Assembly: GCF_000422485.1 (NCBI RefSeq)
Contig: NZ_KE383848.1
Location: forward strand, 258,581-322,580
Direction of reading: 5' to 3'
Origin: Paenibacillus pasadenensis DSM 19293
GTDB taxonomy: Bacteria > Bacillota > Bacilli > Paenibacillales > Paenibacillaceae
DNA: 64,000 nt
This document shows positions 1 through 7,583 of this stretch, in pieces. Under the pieces are notes generated by a model that searched no databases, had not been told where the DNA came from, and was given only the letters and a program-made list of their open reading frames with translations. The position numbers were made by a program, and so were the translations under genes. Each line of letters begins with the position of its first letter. Position 1 is the first letter of the stretch.

Positions 1-2
1 CG

Positions 3-290
<288 letters not shown>

Positions 291-335
291 TAGGCGAGCG
301 CTTCTCCTCACGAGAGATCATAAAAAACAGCTGAT

Positions 336-387
336 AAAAGCACAAAACCAACCCCCTCTGCGCGAGGCGGTTGGTTTTGTGCTTTTT
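336..387 (+). terminator. Intrinsic terminator after the CRISPR array
   Basis: A perfect 18-bp stem is formed by 336-353 and 369-386, with a T-run at 383-387 and an A-run on the other side, so it could work in both directions. It separates the CRISPR array from spoIID. Confidence 0.85.
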
Positions 388-551
388 CACAGGCAGTATT
401 CCCCCGCCTTCGCCCTGGGAGGCATTTCAAGCCTCTTTCCAGACTCGTTTCGCCTGACCCTTCCTGTTCTATTCTATAATTCCCCTCTCATACTCTATAA
501 CGATGAGATGGAAGTAGAAGAAGACTCCGTCTACGGCGGGAAAGGGGACAT
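388..551. other. Intergenic region before spoIID
   Basis: No gene is seen here. The stretch is relatively T/C-rich around 430-500 and holds only the weak SigE-like promoter listed separately, plus the Shine-Dalgarno AAAGGGG (541-547) of spoIID. Confidence 0.6.
469..496 (+). promoter_or_regulatory. Possible SigE promoter of spoIID
   Basis: CATACTCT at 489-496 resembles the SigE -10 (CATACAAT type). CTATTC at 469-474, 14 bases upstream, is a weak -35. spoIID is SigE-dependent in Bacillus subtilis, which is the main reason to propose it. Confidence 0.3.
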
Positions 552-2396
552 GTGGAGATGCGGCAGGAAAGAGAGCGGGCGCGCTGGACTTGGGACGAAG
601 CTGTCCAAAGGACAGAGGGGACCGAGCCGGAATCGGACCCGGTGATTGCGGCGAGAGATCGGTCTTTGCCGGCCGGCGAAAGCAGGAGCGAGGAAGTCCG
701 GCAGACGAGAGATTCGCCGCGAGAAGCAACGTTGGCTGAAGAAACGAAGCAACAACGAACGTTGCAGCGAGATGCGCAGCAAGACAGCACGTCGCAAGAG
801 AACGCCATGCAAACAAACACATCGCATGAAAACACATCGCTACATCAATCGCCGCACCGGGACGAGCCGCCAGTGAAGAAGCTTCAAGAGAAAAGGTCTA
901 ATGAACGGACGGTTCAGCCAGAAGCTCCGCGGGAGGTGAAGCAGCAGCAACACGCGCCGCAAAGGCAAGCGATGCGACGAGAAGGCCCTTCTGCCGGAGC
1001 GCTGAAAGGAAGGGGCGGGAGCGGATACGGCGCAGAGGAAAGCCGGCGGGGAAGGGTGCCCGTCAAAGGCGCCGCCGATGCGGTTAACCGCCGAACGCCG
1101 CCGACGCCATCGCCATGGACGCTGGCGGCGCTCGGCGCGCTGACGGCGGCGGCGATCCTGCTGCCGGGCCTGATCGCGCACCGGCAGGCCGAGCCGGAGC
1201 GGGCGGCCGTGGACGGGCCCGGCGGCTATGGGGCATCGGCTGTCTTCACGGAGCGCCAGCCGACGTTCACGACTTCCGCGGGCAAAGTCGTGCCGCTGCT
1301 GGGCGGCGCCCCGGACGTCCCGGCCCCAGGCGACGGCGGGACGAGCTCCGCCGCAGGCGGACAAGCCGCCTCCGCCTCTGCCCCCGGGGCATCGGACGCG
1401 GACGGCTCCCCGCCGTCCGGGCGCGAACAAAAGCCGGCCGAAGCCGGCCATGTCGAGCCGGAAGCGGAGCCCTCCTCTCCTTCCTCCGCCTCGGCGAACG
1501 CAGCGCCCGCCGAGCTCCCGCCGCTCGGCGAGCTCGACCGGATGCTCGTACGGGTTTATTTGACGGAAGAAAAGCGGGTGGAGAAGGTGCCGATGGAGCT
1601 GTACGTCCGCGGCGTGCTCGCCGGGGAGATGCCGATCGGCTTCGAGCCGGAGGCGCTCAAGGCGCAGGCGATCGCCGCGCGCACCTACATCGTGAAGCGG
1701 CTTGCCGCGAAGGACCGCTCCGGCGTGCCGGGCGGAGCCGCCGACGTGACGGATACGACGGCGCATCAGGTGTACGTGCCGCTCGCCGAGCTGCAGAAGC
1801 GCTGGAGCGGCGAGGAGCGCGAGCGCAACCTCGCCAAGCTGAACGCGGCGGTGCAGCAGACGAGAGGGCAGATCGTGACTTATGAAGGCAAGCCGATCGA
1901 AGCGCTCTTTTTCAGCACGAGCAACGGCTACACGGAGAACTCGGAGGATTACTGGGACGCCAGCCTGCCTTATCTGCGGAGCGTGGCCAGCCCGTGGGAC
2001 AAGACGATCAGCCCGGAATACAAGGAGACGACGACGATGAGCCTGGCGGCGTTCTGGCGCAAGCTCGGCGTCAGCTCGAAGGCAGGCGCCCGCAGCCTGC
2101 GCGTGCTCGATACGACCGACGGCCGCCGCATCCGGAAGCTGGCGGCAGGCGGGCAGGTGCTTACGGGACGGGAGGTCCGGGAAAAGCTCGGGCTGCCCTC
2201 CACCCAGTTCACCTGGAAAGTAGAGGGCGGCGACATCGAGATCACGACGTACGGCTACGGCCACGGCGTCGGCATGAGCCAGTGGGGCGCGGACGGCATG
2301 GCCAAGGCAGGCCGCTCGGCCTACCAGATCCTCTCTCATTATTACACCGGCACGGAGGTCGTGCGGACGGCTTCGCTGCCCCGCAATCCCGCCTGA
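552..2396 (+). CDS. spoIID: Stage II sporulation protein D (SpoIID), peptidoglycan lytic enzyme of engulfment
   Basis: SpoIID is a membrane-anchored lytic transglycosylase that, with SpoIIM and SpoIIP, thins septal peptidoglycan during engulfment. The C-terminal ~290 residues are a full SpoIID domain, with the catalytic-Glu motif LAGEMP (Glu about 359) followed by EALKAQAIAARTY, and a conserved end GYGHGVGMSQWGA. One membrane segment lies at about residues 187-209. It is preceded by about 185 very polar residues rich in Glu, Gln, Arg and Thr, whereas family members (about 340 aa) have the membrane segment close to the N-terminus. The GTG at 552 follows AAAGGGG; ATG 558 would have better spacing. 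An in-frame ATG at 972 has no good ribosome site. The following order, spoIIQ-spoIIID-mbl, supports the call. Confidence 0.95.
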   Translation: MEMRQERERARWTWDEAVQRTEGTEPESDPVIAARDRSLPAGESRSEEVRQTRDSPREATLAEETKQQRTLQRDAQQDSTSQENAMQTNTSHENTSLHQSPHRDEPPVKKLQEKRSNERTVQPEAPREVKQQQHAPQRQAMRREGPSAGALKGRGGSGYGAEESRRGRVPVKGAADAVNRRTPPTPSPWTLAALGALTAAAILLPGLIAHRQAEPERAAVDGPGGYGASAVFTERQPTFTTSAGKVVPLLGGAPDVPAPGDGGTSSAAGGQAASASAPGASDADGSPPSGREQKPAEAGHVEPEAEPSSPSSASANAAPAELPPLGELDRMLVRVYLTEEKRVEKVPMELYVRGVLAGEMPIGFEPEALKAQAIAARTYIVKRLAAKDRSGVPGGAADVTDTTAHQVYVPLAELQKRWSGEERERNLAKLNAAVQQTRGQIVTYEGKPIEALFFSTSNGYTENSEDYWDASLPYLRSVASPWDKTISPEYKETTTMSLAAFWRKLGVSSKAGARSLRVLDTTDGRRIRKLAAGGQVLTGREVREKLGLPSTQFTWKVEGGDIEITTYGYGHGVGMSQWGADGMAKAGRSAYQILSHYYTGTEVVRTASLPRNPA

Positions 2397-2467
2397 GCCC
2401 CGGACGGCCCGAAAGGGGAGGCCCGGCGTCCCTCTCAGGCGCTCTTGCAAATTCTCTATCGCCTCAC

Positions 2468-2496
2468 GTATAAAGCCATCCAATCCGGCAACAATG
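2468..2496 (+). promoter_or_regulatory. SigF-type promoter of spoIIQ
   Basis: GTATA at 2468-2472 and GGCAACAATG at 2487-2496 are separated by 14 bases. They fit the forespore SigF consensus (GYWTA and GGNRANANTW) except for the last base. SpoIIQ is a SigF gene in Bacillus. The start codon at 2516 implies a very short leader with the GAGGTG ribosome site near the 5' end. Confidence 0.65.
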
Positions 2497-2515
2497 GCTA
2501 GTGAGGTGATGAAAG

Positions 2516-3364
2516 ATGAATGAACAAGATCAGAAGAACGCCAAGCAAGACCCTCCTAAAAATCAACTGGGAGGAAGAAAGCCCGCTTCAACCTACAAGA
2601 AGACCCTGTCGCGCAAATGGATCTCTCCGGCCATCTTTGTCGCAGCGGCAGCCATCATCGTAACCGTCATGTGGCTCTATCAAGGAGACGAGCAGAAGAC
2701 TTCGACTACCGAGACTCCCGAGAGCGTGCAGACGGAGCAAGGCGGACAGGAGCAGATCCAAGAGACGGTCAAGCCGGTTCCGGGCGAGACGGCGCTGTGG
2801 CCGGTCGCCAGCGTCGAGGACGTGCTGGTGAAGCGGGGCTACTTTGACCGCAATGCCAGCGCGGCCGAGCAGGAAGCCTCCCTCGTGGAGCAGGGCAATA
2901 CGTATAAGGGCAATACGGGCATCGACCTGGCCCGGGCCGACGACCAGCCGTTCGACGTGCAGGCCGTCCTGAGCGGCAAGGTAACGCTCGTGCAAGACCA
3001 GCCGACCAACGGCACGGTCGTCGAGATCGCGCACGGCAACGGGCTCGTCTCCGTCTACCAGAGCCTGAGCGGCGTCACCGTCAAGCCGGGCGACGAGGTC
3101 AAGCAAGCGACCGTCATCGGCAAAGCGGGCCGCAACGATCTGCAGAAGGAGCTCGGCGTGCATCTGCACTTCGCGCTGCTGAAAAACGACGAGCATGTCG
3201 ATCCGTCCTCGCTGCTGCCGGCCGCAGCGCCCCAGCTGCAGACGGCGGCAGCCCAGCCGGAGGCGGGCAGCTCCGCAGCACCGGACGCGGCCGAGCAGAC
3301 GGACGCGGGAGCGGCGGACAGCGCCGGCGCCGCGGACGGCGCTCAGCCGGACGACGCCGAATAA
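2516..3364 (+). CDS. spoIIQ: SpoIIQ-like forespore protein with degenerate M23 (LytM) domain
   Basis: SpoIIQ is made in the forespore and binds SpoIIIAH across the intermembrane space. A short polar N-terminus is followed by one membrane segment (about residues 38-57) and an M23 peptidase-like domain (about 125-240). The LytM His-x3-Asp motif is changed to NTGID (133-137), losing the first zinc ligand, while HLHF (216-219) is retained. Loss of that histidine is also known in Bacillus SpoIIQ, so it is probably structural and not an active endopeptidase. The last ~45 residues are low-complexity Ala/Asp/Gln. ATG 2516 follows GAGGTG. A SigF-like promoter precedes it and a terminator follows. Confidence 0.88.
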   Translation: MNEQDQKNAKQDPPKNQLGGRKPASTYKKTLSRKWISPAIFVAAAAIIVTVMWLYQGDEQKTSTTETPESVQTEQGGQEQIQETVKPVPGETALWPVASVEDVLVKRGYFDRNASAAEQEASLVEQGNTYKGNTGIDLARADDQPFDVQAVLSGKVTLVQDQPTNGTVVEIAHGNGLVSVYQSLSGVTVKPGDEVKQATVIGKAGRNDLQKELGVHLHFALLKNDEHVDPSSLLPAAAPQLQTAAAQPEAGSSAAPDAAEQTDAGAADSAGAADGAQPDDAE

Positions 3365-3388
3365 GCTTTTCGCAGGCGGTCCCATACG

Positions 3389-3421
3389 CCGGCCTTCCCC
3401 TAGGGAGGGCCGGTTTTTTTT
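3389..3421 (+). terminator. Intrinsic terminator after spoIIQ
   Basis: A GC-rich hairpin (CCGGCCTTCCC with GGGAGGGCCGG) is followed by eight T residues. Confidence 0.88.
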
Positions 3422-3516
3422 ATGTCCGCGCAAGGTCCGATTTCGGTTCTAGAAGCATCGGGAGTCCTATTTTCAGCCAATTGGGACGGAATTCCGGCTT
3501 AGGACTTGGCCATAAA

Positions 3517-3544
3517 GAATATCTGCCCGACCCCCTCATATAAT
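3517..3544 (+). promoter_or_regulatory. SigE-type promoter of spoIIID
   Basis: GAATAT (3517-3522), a 14-base spacer and CATATAAT (3537-3544) match the mother-cell SigE consensus closely. spoIIID is a known SigE gene in Bacillus subtilis. Confidence 0.7.
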
Positions 3545-3579
3545 GTACCAAACTTACAAACAGTCAAGGAGGCGGGAAC

Positions 3580-3864
3580 GTGCACGATTACATCAAAGAG
3601 CGGACCATCAAGATCGGCCGGTGCATCGTGGAGACCAAACATACGGTGCGTACGATCGCCAAAGAGTTCGGGGTGTCCAAGAGCACGGTGCACAAGGATC
3701 TGACCGAGCGGCTGCCGGAAATCAACCCGGACCTGGCCGATCAGGTGAAGCACATCCTCGAGTACCATAAGTCCATCCGCCACTTGCGGGGCGGGGAGGC
3801 CACCAAGATCAAGTATAAAAAAAGCACCAAGCGGCGCGAGGTGCTGGCGGCCGGGAAACGCTAA
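3580..3864 (+). CDS. spoIIID: Sporulation transcription factor SpoIIID
   Basis: SpoIIID is a small DNA-binding regulator that activates and represses mother-cell genes of the SigE and SigK regulons. The 94-residue product has the family length. A helix-turn-helix lies around residues 22-45 (TVRTIAKEFGVSKSTVHKDL), followed by a basic C-terminal tail ending in Lys/Arg-rich sequence. The GTG start at 3580 has AAGGAGG at 3566-3572, seven bases away. It has its own SigE-like promoter and lies directly before mbl, as in Bacillus. Confidence 0.97.
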   Translation: MHDYIKERTIKIGRCIVETKHTVRTIAKEFGVSKSTVHKDLTERLPEINPDLADQVKHILEYHKSIRHLRGGEATKIKYKKSTKRREVLAAGKR

Positions 3865-3955
3865 TTTTTTTCAACAAAATCAGAGGAAAAACGAGGTTTT
3901 CAGCGAATAATGGGTAATGGGCTTCCACACTATTCGTTAGGGGACTTCGGACGTT

Positions 3956-4960
3956 ATGCTGAGCAAGGATATCGGAATCGATCTGGGCACCGCCAACGTG
4001 TCCATTCATGTAAAAGGGAAGGGCGTCGTGCTTGACGAGCCCTCTGTCGTCGCCGTTGAGACCGACACCCGCCGGGTGCTGGCGGTCGGCGACGAAGCCT
4101 ATCGGATGGTCGGACGGACGCCGGGCAACATCGTGGCGATCCGTCCGCTTCGCGACGGCGTCATCGCCGACTTCGAGATTACCGAAATGATGCTCAAGGC
4201 GTTCATCGACCGCATCGGCGGGCGGAGCTGGTACAGCCGCCCGCGTATTCTCATCTGCGCTCCGACCAATATCACTTCCGTCGAGCAAAAGGCGATCCGC
4301 GAGGCGGCCGAGCGCTGCGGCGCGCGCGAGGTGTATATGGAGGAGGAGCCGAAGGCGGCGGCGATCGGCGCGGGCATGGACATCTACCAGCCGAGCGGCA
4401 ACATGGTCGTCGATATCGGAGGCGGCACGACGGACGTCGCGGTGCTGTCGATGGGCGACATCGTCACGTCGGCATCCATCAAGGTGGCAGGCGACACGTT
4501 CGATTCGGACATCAGCCGCTACATCAAGGCGAAGTACAAGCTTCTGATCGGAGAGCGGACAAGCGAGGAGATCAAGATTCGCATCGGCTCGGTGCATTCC
4601 GGCGCGCGCAACGACGCGATCGACATCCGGGGCCGCGACATGGTGACCGGATTGCCGCGCACGATCAGCATCCATTCCGAGGAAGTGCGCGAGGCGCTGT
4701 CGGACTCCGTGGCGGCTATCGTGGCCGCGGCCAAGACGGTGCTGGAGCAGACGCCGCCGGAGCTGTCGGCGGACATCATCGACCGCGGCGTCATCCTGAC
4801 GGGCGGAGGCGCGCTGCTTGACGGACTCGACCTGCTCATGGCGGACGAGCTCAAGGTGCCGGTGCTGGTCGCCGAGGATCCGATGCACTGCGTCGTCAAA
4901 GGGACGGGCTACATGCTCGACCACCTGGACCGCATGTCGCGTAAGAAAGCGCGTATCTAG
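3956..4960 (+). CDS. mbl: MreB-family actin homologue Mbl
   Basis: MreB-type actins form short membrane-bound filaments that guide cell-wall elongation. The 334-residue protein shows the ATP-binding signatures IGIDLGTANV near the N-terminus, the phosphate-2 loop VVDIGGGTTDVAV in the middle and ILTGGGALLDGL near the C-terminus, and has normal family length. The paralogue is assigned as Mbl, not MreB or MreBH, from position: it lies between spoIIID and flhO-flhP as in Bacillus subtilis. The start at 3956 (ATG CTG AGC) lies about 90 bases after spoIIID. Hairpin repeats and a terminator follow. Confidence 0.93.
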   Translation: MLSKDIGIDLGTANVSIHVKGKGVVLDEPSVVAVETDTRRVLAVGDEAYRMVGRTPGNIVAIRPLRDGVIADFEITEMMLKAFIDRIGGRSWYSRPRILICAPTNITSVEQKAIREAAERCGAREVYMEEEPKAAAIGAGMDIYQPSGNMVVDIGGGTTDVAVLSMGDIVTSASIKVAGDTFDSDISRYIKAKYKLLIGERTSEEIKIRIGSVHSGARNDAIDIRGRDMVTGLPRTISIHSEEVREALSDSVAAIVAAAKTVLEQTPPELSADIIDRGVILTGGGALLDGLDLLMADELKVPVLVAEDPMHCVVKGTGYMLDHLDRMSRKKARI

Positions 4961-4969
4961 CCCGCTATC

Positions 4970-5051
4970 AACCCGCCTGATTTTGGCGGGTTGATAGTCG
5001 GGAGCCCGCCAACCCGCCTGATTTTGGCGGGTTGATAGTCGGGAGCCCGCT
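4970..5051. repeat. Two tandem 41-bp repeats, each with a hairpin
   Basis: Units 4970-5010 and 5011-5051 are identical except for the last base. Each contains the stem AACCCGCC/GGCGGGTT around a seven-base loop. No T-run follows either stem. Another GC-rich hairpin follows at about 5054-5080 and a proper terminator at 5093-5119. Confidence 0.9.
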
Positions 5052-5092
5052 AGCCCCCCGCCGTGTCCTAGGCGGGGGCCGGCGCTCGCTTG

Positions 5093-5119
5093 GCCGCTGC
5101 CGGAAGCAGCGGCTTTTTT
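5093..5119 (+). terminator. Intrinsic terminator downstream of mbl
   Basis: GCCGCTGC (5093-5100) pairs with GCAGCGGC (5106-5113) and is followed by TTTTTT. Confidence 0.85.
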
Positions 5120-5212
5120 GGCGCGTCCGCATCGGGGCTGCCGAACTATTCCGCCAGCGCTTGCCGGGACTCATCGCAGGCGGAATGCCGGCAAGTGGGC
5201 ATCCAGCCCTAT

Positions 5213-5239
5213 TCACAAGTCCTGGCGGCATGCCGATAT
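5213..5239 (+). promoter_or_regulatory. Probable SigD promoter of flhO-flhP
   Basis: GCCGATAT at 5232-5239 is a perfect flagellar SigD -10. The -35 (TCAC at 5213-5216, 15 bases upstream) is poor. flhO-flhP is SigD-dependent in Bacillus subtilis. Confidence 0.5.
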
Positions 5240-5274
5240 AGACGACAGCAGAACACCCTCAAGGAGGCTCCTCC

Positions 5275-6135
5275 ATGATCAGAGGCTTATATACCGCCGC
5301 GGCGGGCATGATCGCCCAGCAGCGCGTCCATGACACGGCGACGACCAACATCGCGAACCTCAATACGACCGGCTACAAAGCCTCCCATGCGCTGAACCGC
5401 TCGTTTCCCGAAATGCTGCTGTCGATGAGCGGCAAGAACGACGAGCCGGTCCGCCGGATCGGACGGCTCAGCACCGGCGTGCTCGCCGAGGAAAGCATCG
5501 CGCTGCAGGTCCAGGGCGACCTCAACAAGACGGACAAGCCGTCCGACTTCGCGATCCTCTCGGAAATCCAGGTGCCGGGCGTCACGTTCGACGCTTCCGG
5601 CAAGTCCGTCGCCGAGGACGGCACGGTGACGTATCGGCCGCAGGCTTACTTCACGGTGCTGAATGAGCAGGAACAGACGCGCTACACGCGCGGCGGAGAG
5701 TTCCACCTGACCGGAGAAGGCGCGCTCGTGACCTCCGACGGCTCGCCGGTGCTGGGGGCCGGAGGGCAGCCGATCGCCTTCGAGCCCGGCACGAGCCTGG
5801 ACTCGCTGAAGCTGGACGGCAGCTTCCGCTTCGTCGACGCGACGGGAGCGCCGACGGGCCAAGCGCTGCTTATCACGCAGGTCGATCGGGTCGCCGATCT
5901 TGTCCGCGAGGGCGACGGCAAGCTGCGGCTTGACGGCGAGGGCGGCGCCGCGCCGGCGCAGCCGGGAGCGGGCATCGAGGTGCGGCAGGGCTATGCGGAG
6001 CGCTCGAACGTCGAACCGACGCAGACGATGCTCGATCTGATGGGCGCGATGCGCGCCTACGAAGCCAACCAAAAGGTGATCCAATTCTACGACAAGAGCC
6101 TGGAAAAGGCCGCCAACGAGATCGGCCGAGTGTAA
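5275..6135 (+). CDS. flhO: Flagellar hook-basal body protein FlhO (FlgF/FlgG family)
   Basis: This is a rod component of the flagellar basal body. The N-terminus MIRGLYTAAAGM and TTNIANLNTTGYKAS match the rod/hook N-terminal signature. The C-terminus (VRQGYAERSNVEPTQTM, then LMGAMRAYEANQKVIQ) matches the conserved FlgG-type C-terminal domain. The 286-residue length is normal. ATG 5275 follows AAGGAGG. flhP follows 14 bases later, so the two form an operon, probably read from the SigD-type promoter at 5213-5239. Confidence 0.95.
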   Translation: MIRGLYTAAAGMIAQQRVHDTATTNIANLNTTGYKASHALNRSFPEMLLSMSGKNDEPVRRIGRLSTGVLAEESIALQVQGDLNKTDKPSDFAILSEIQVPGVTFDASGKSVAEDGTVTYRPQAYFTVLNEQEQTRYTRGGEFHLTGEGALVTSDGSPVLGAGGQPIAFEPGTSLDSLKLDGSFRFVDATGAPTGQALLITQVDRVADLVREGDGKLRLDGEGGAAPAQPGAGIEVRQGYAERSNVEPTQTMLDLMGAMRAYEANQKVIQFYDKSLEKAANEIGRV

Positions 6136-6149
6136 AGGAGGGATGACCG

Positions 6150-7001
6150 GTGAACAATTCCATCATCAATGCGACGGTGTCGATGAGCGCGCTGCAGCAG
6201 CGGCTTGACCTGCTCGCCGAAAATATGGCCAACGTCAATACGGCCGGCTACAAGCGCAAGGAAGCGACCTTTCAGGACCTGCTCACGAACGCGAAGCAGC
6301 AGCCGGAGGCATTCCGCCGCGAGGGCCGCGTCGGTCCGCTCGGCTACAATCAGGGCTGGGGCGCGCGCTTCATCCAGATGGGGCCGGACATGACCCAGGG
6401 CAGCCTCAAGGAGACGGGGACTTCGACCGATCTGGCCCTCGAAGGGAACGCGCTTTTTGTCGTCGCGTCCGATGATGCCGGCGGCCGCGGCTACACCCGC
6501 AGCGGGGCGTTTCAGTTGACGGTGACCGGCCAGGGTGATACGATACTCGCGACAGCGACCGGGTATCCGGTCCTGGGTCAGGTGCCCGTGCAGACGGCGA
6601 ACGGCGTCGTATTGCGCGAGGGCCCGATTGTCGTGCCGGAGGGCGTATCGCTGCAGATCAGCCCGGAGGGCGTCGTCGACGGCGTTCGCGCCGACGGCAG
6701 CCGGACTCGCCTCGGACAGCTGTCGCTGGTGCAGCCGACGCGTCCCGAATCGCTCGTCGCCGCAGCCGACAACCTGTTCGCCGTCGCCGCAGGCACCGAT
6801 GCCGCCGACGTGCTGACGCCCGTCCAGGCGGGAGAGGGCGGCGCCGTCGCCGTGCGCCAAGGCTTCATCGAGCAGTCCAACGTAGACCTCGTGGAGGAGA
6901 TGACCGAGCTGCTGAGCGTGCAGCGGGCCTATCAGCTCAGCGCGCGTGCGCTGACCTCTGCCGACACGATGGCCGGACTGGCCAACAATATGCGCGCTTG
7001 A
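6150..7001 (+). CDS. flhP: Flagellar hook-basal body protein FlhP (FlgF/FlgG family)
   Basis: This is the second rod protein of the pair. The N-terminal rod signature is AENMANVNTAGYKRKE. The C-terminal part has VRQGFIEQSNVDLVEEM and LLSVQRAYQLSARAL, the rod/hook C-terminal motif. It is 283 residues. The GTG start at 6150 is preceded by AAAGGAGG. It pairs with flhO, as in Bacillus. Confidence 0.95.
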   Translation: MNNSIINATVSMSALQQRLDLLAENMANVNTAGYKRKEATFQDLLTNAKQQPEAFRREGRVGPLGYNQGWGARFIQMGPDMTQGSLKETGTSTDLALEGNALFVVASDDAGGRGYTRSGAFQLTVTGQGDTILATATGYPVLGQVPVQTANGVVLREGPIVVPEGVSLQISPEGVVDGVRADGSRTRLGQLSLVQPTRPESLVAAADNLFAVAAGTDAADVLTPVQAGEGGAVAVRQGFIEQSNVDLVEEMTELLSVQRAYQLSARALTSADTMAGLANNMRA

Positions 7002-7065
7002 GCCTTTCCTCCTGCAGCATGACGGGCGGGAGAGGGGCTCTGCCGCGCCGTCAAGGATGATGATC

Positions 7066-7386
7066 ATGACCAACGATACTCAGGCTTCGTCGATGGGCGG
7101 AGCGCCGTCCCCGCGGGAAGGCGAGAAGAGCTCGTCTGCATCCGCAGGCGGCGCGGCGCGCCCCAAGGAAAAGCAAGCCGCGGCGTCCTCGGGCAAGCCG
7201 CGCAAGAAAAGCCGTTTTACCGCCTGGTGGTTCGCGCGCAAGCTGATCGTGCTCGCGCTGTTCGCCGGCGCGCTCGTAGGCGGTCTTTACCTCGGCTTTG
7301 TCACCGTAGGCGGAGGCAGCATGTCGGATGCGTTCGACATCGCGACCTACAAGCATATTTACGACCTGATCTTCTCGGATTCCTAG
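7066..7386 (+). CDS. EpuA-like small membrane protein
   Basis: The product has a polar N-terminal half rich in Ser, Ala and Lys, one membrane segment (about residues 60-82), and a short tail ending AFDIATYKHIYDLIF. This matches the EpuA family, often mislabelled in databases as an RNA polymerase beta subunit because it is fused or adjacent to rpoB in some genomes. The function is not established. ATG 7066 is chosen because AAGGA lies eight bases before it; ATGs at 7057 and 7060 overlap that ribosome site. It follows flhP and ends at a terminator. Confidence 0.7.
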   Translation: MTNDTQASSMGGAPSPREGEKSSSASAGGAARPKEKQAAASSGKPRKKSRFTAWWFARKLIVLALFAGALVGGLYLGFVTVGGGSMSDAFDIATYKHIYDLIFSDS

Positions 7387-7389
7387 CCG

Positions 7390-7418
7390 GACCGGTTCCT
7401 TCGCGGAGCCGGTTTTTT
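7390..7418 (+). terminator. Terminator after the EpuA-like gene
   Basis: ACCGGTTCC and GGAGCCGGT form a hairpin around a TTCG-containing loop, followed by TTTTTT. Confidence 0.85.
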
Positions 7419-7481
7419 GCACATCCGTCGGGAACCGGGGAGCCGTGCGCGAGGGCGCTGGCGGCAGCAGCCGGGCATGAG

Positions 7482-7524
7482 AAAAGGGACGAAGCCGAGA
7501 TCATCTCGGCTTCGTCCCTTTTTT
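7482..7524 (-). terminator. Bidirectional terminator between convergent genes
   Basis: A perfect 20-bp inverted repeat is formed by 7482-7501 and 7503-7522, with an A-run and T-run at its ends. It lies between the EpuA-like gene and the minus-strand Ig-repeat gene and can serve both. Confidence 0.88.
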
Positions 7525-7583
7525 AGTGAAGCGGCCCGAAGGGCGGATGGGATCGAAGCGGCAGTGCCGCCTCGGAGTCCGAT

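Noticed and set aside
840-2483. 547-residue open frame on the minus strand across spoIID
   Set aside because: It is a shadow of the GC-rich spoIID frame with Arg/His/Leu-rich composition and no domain.
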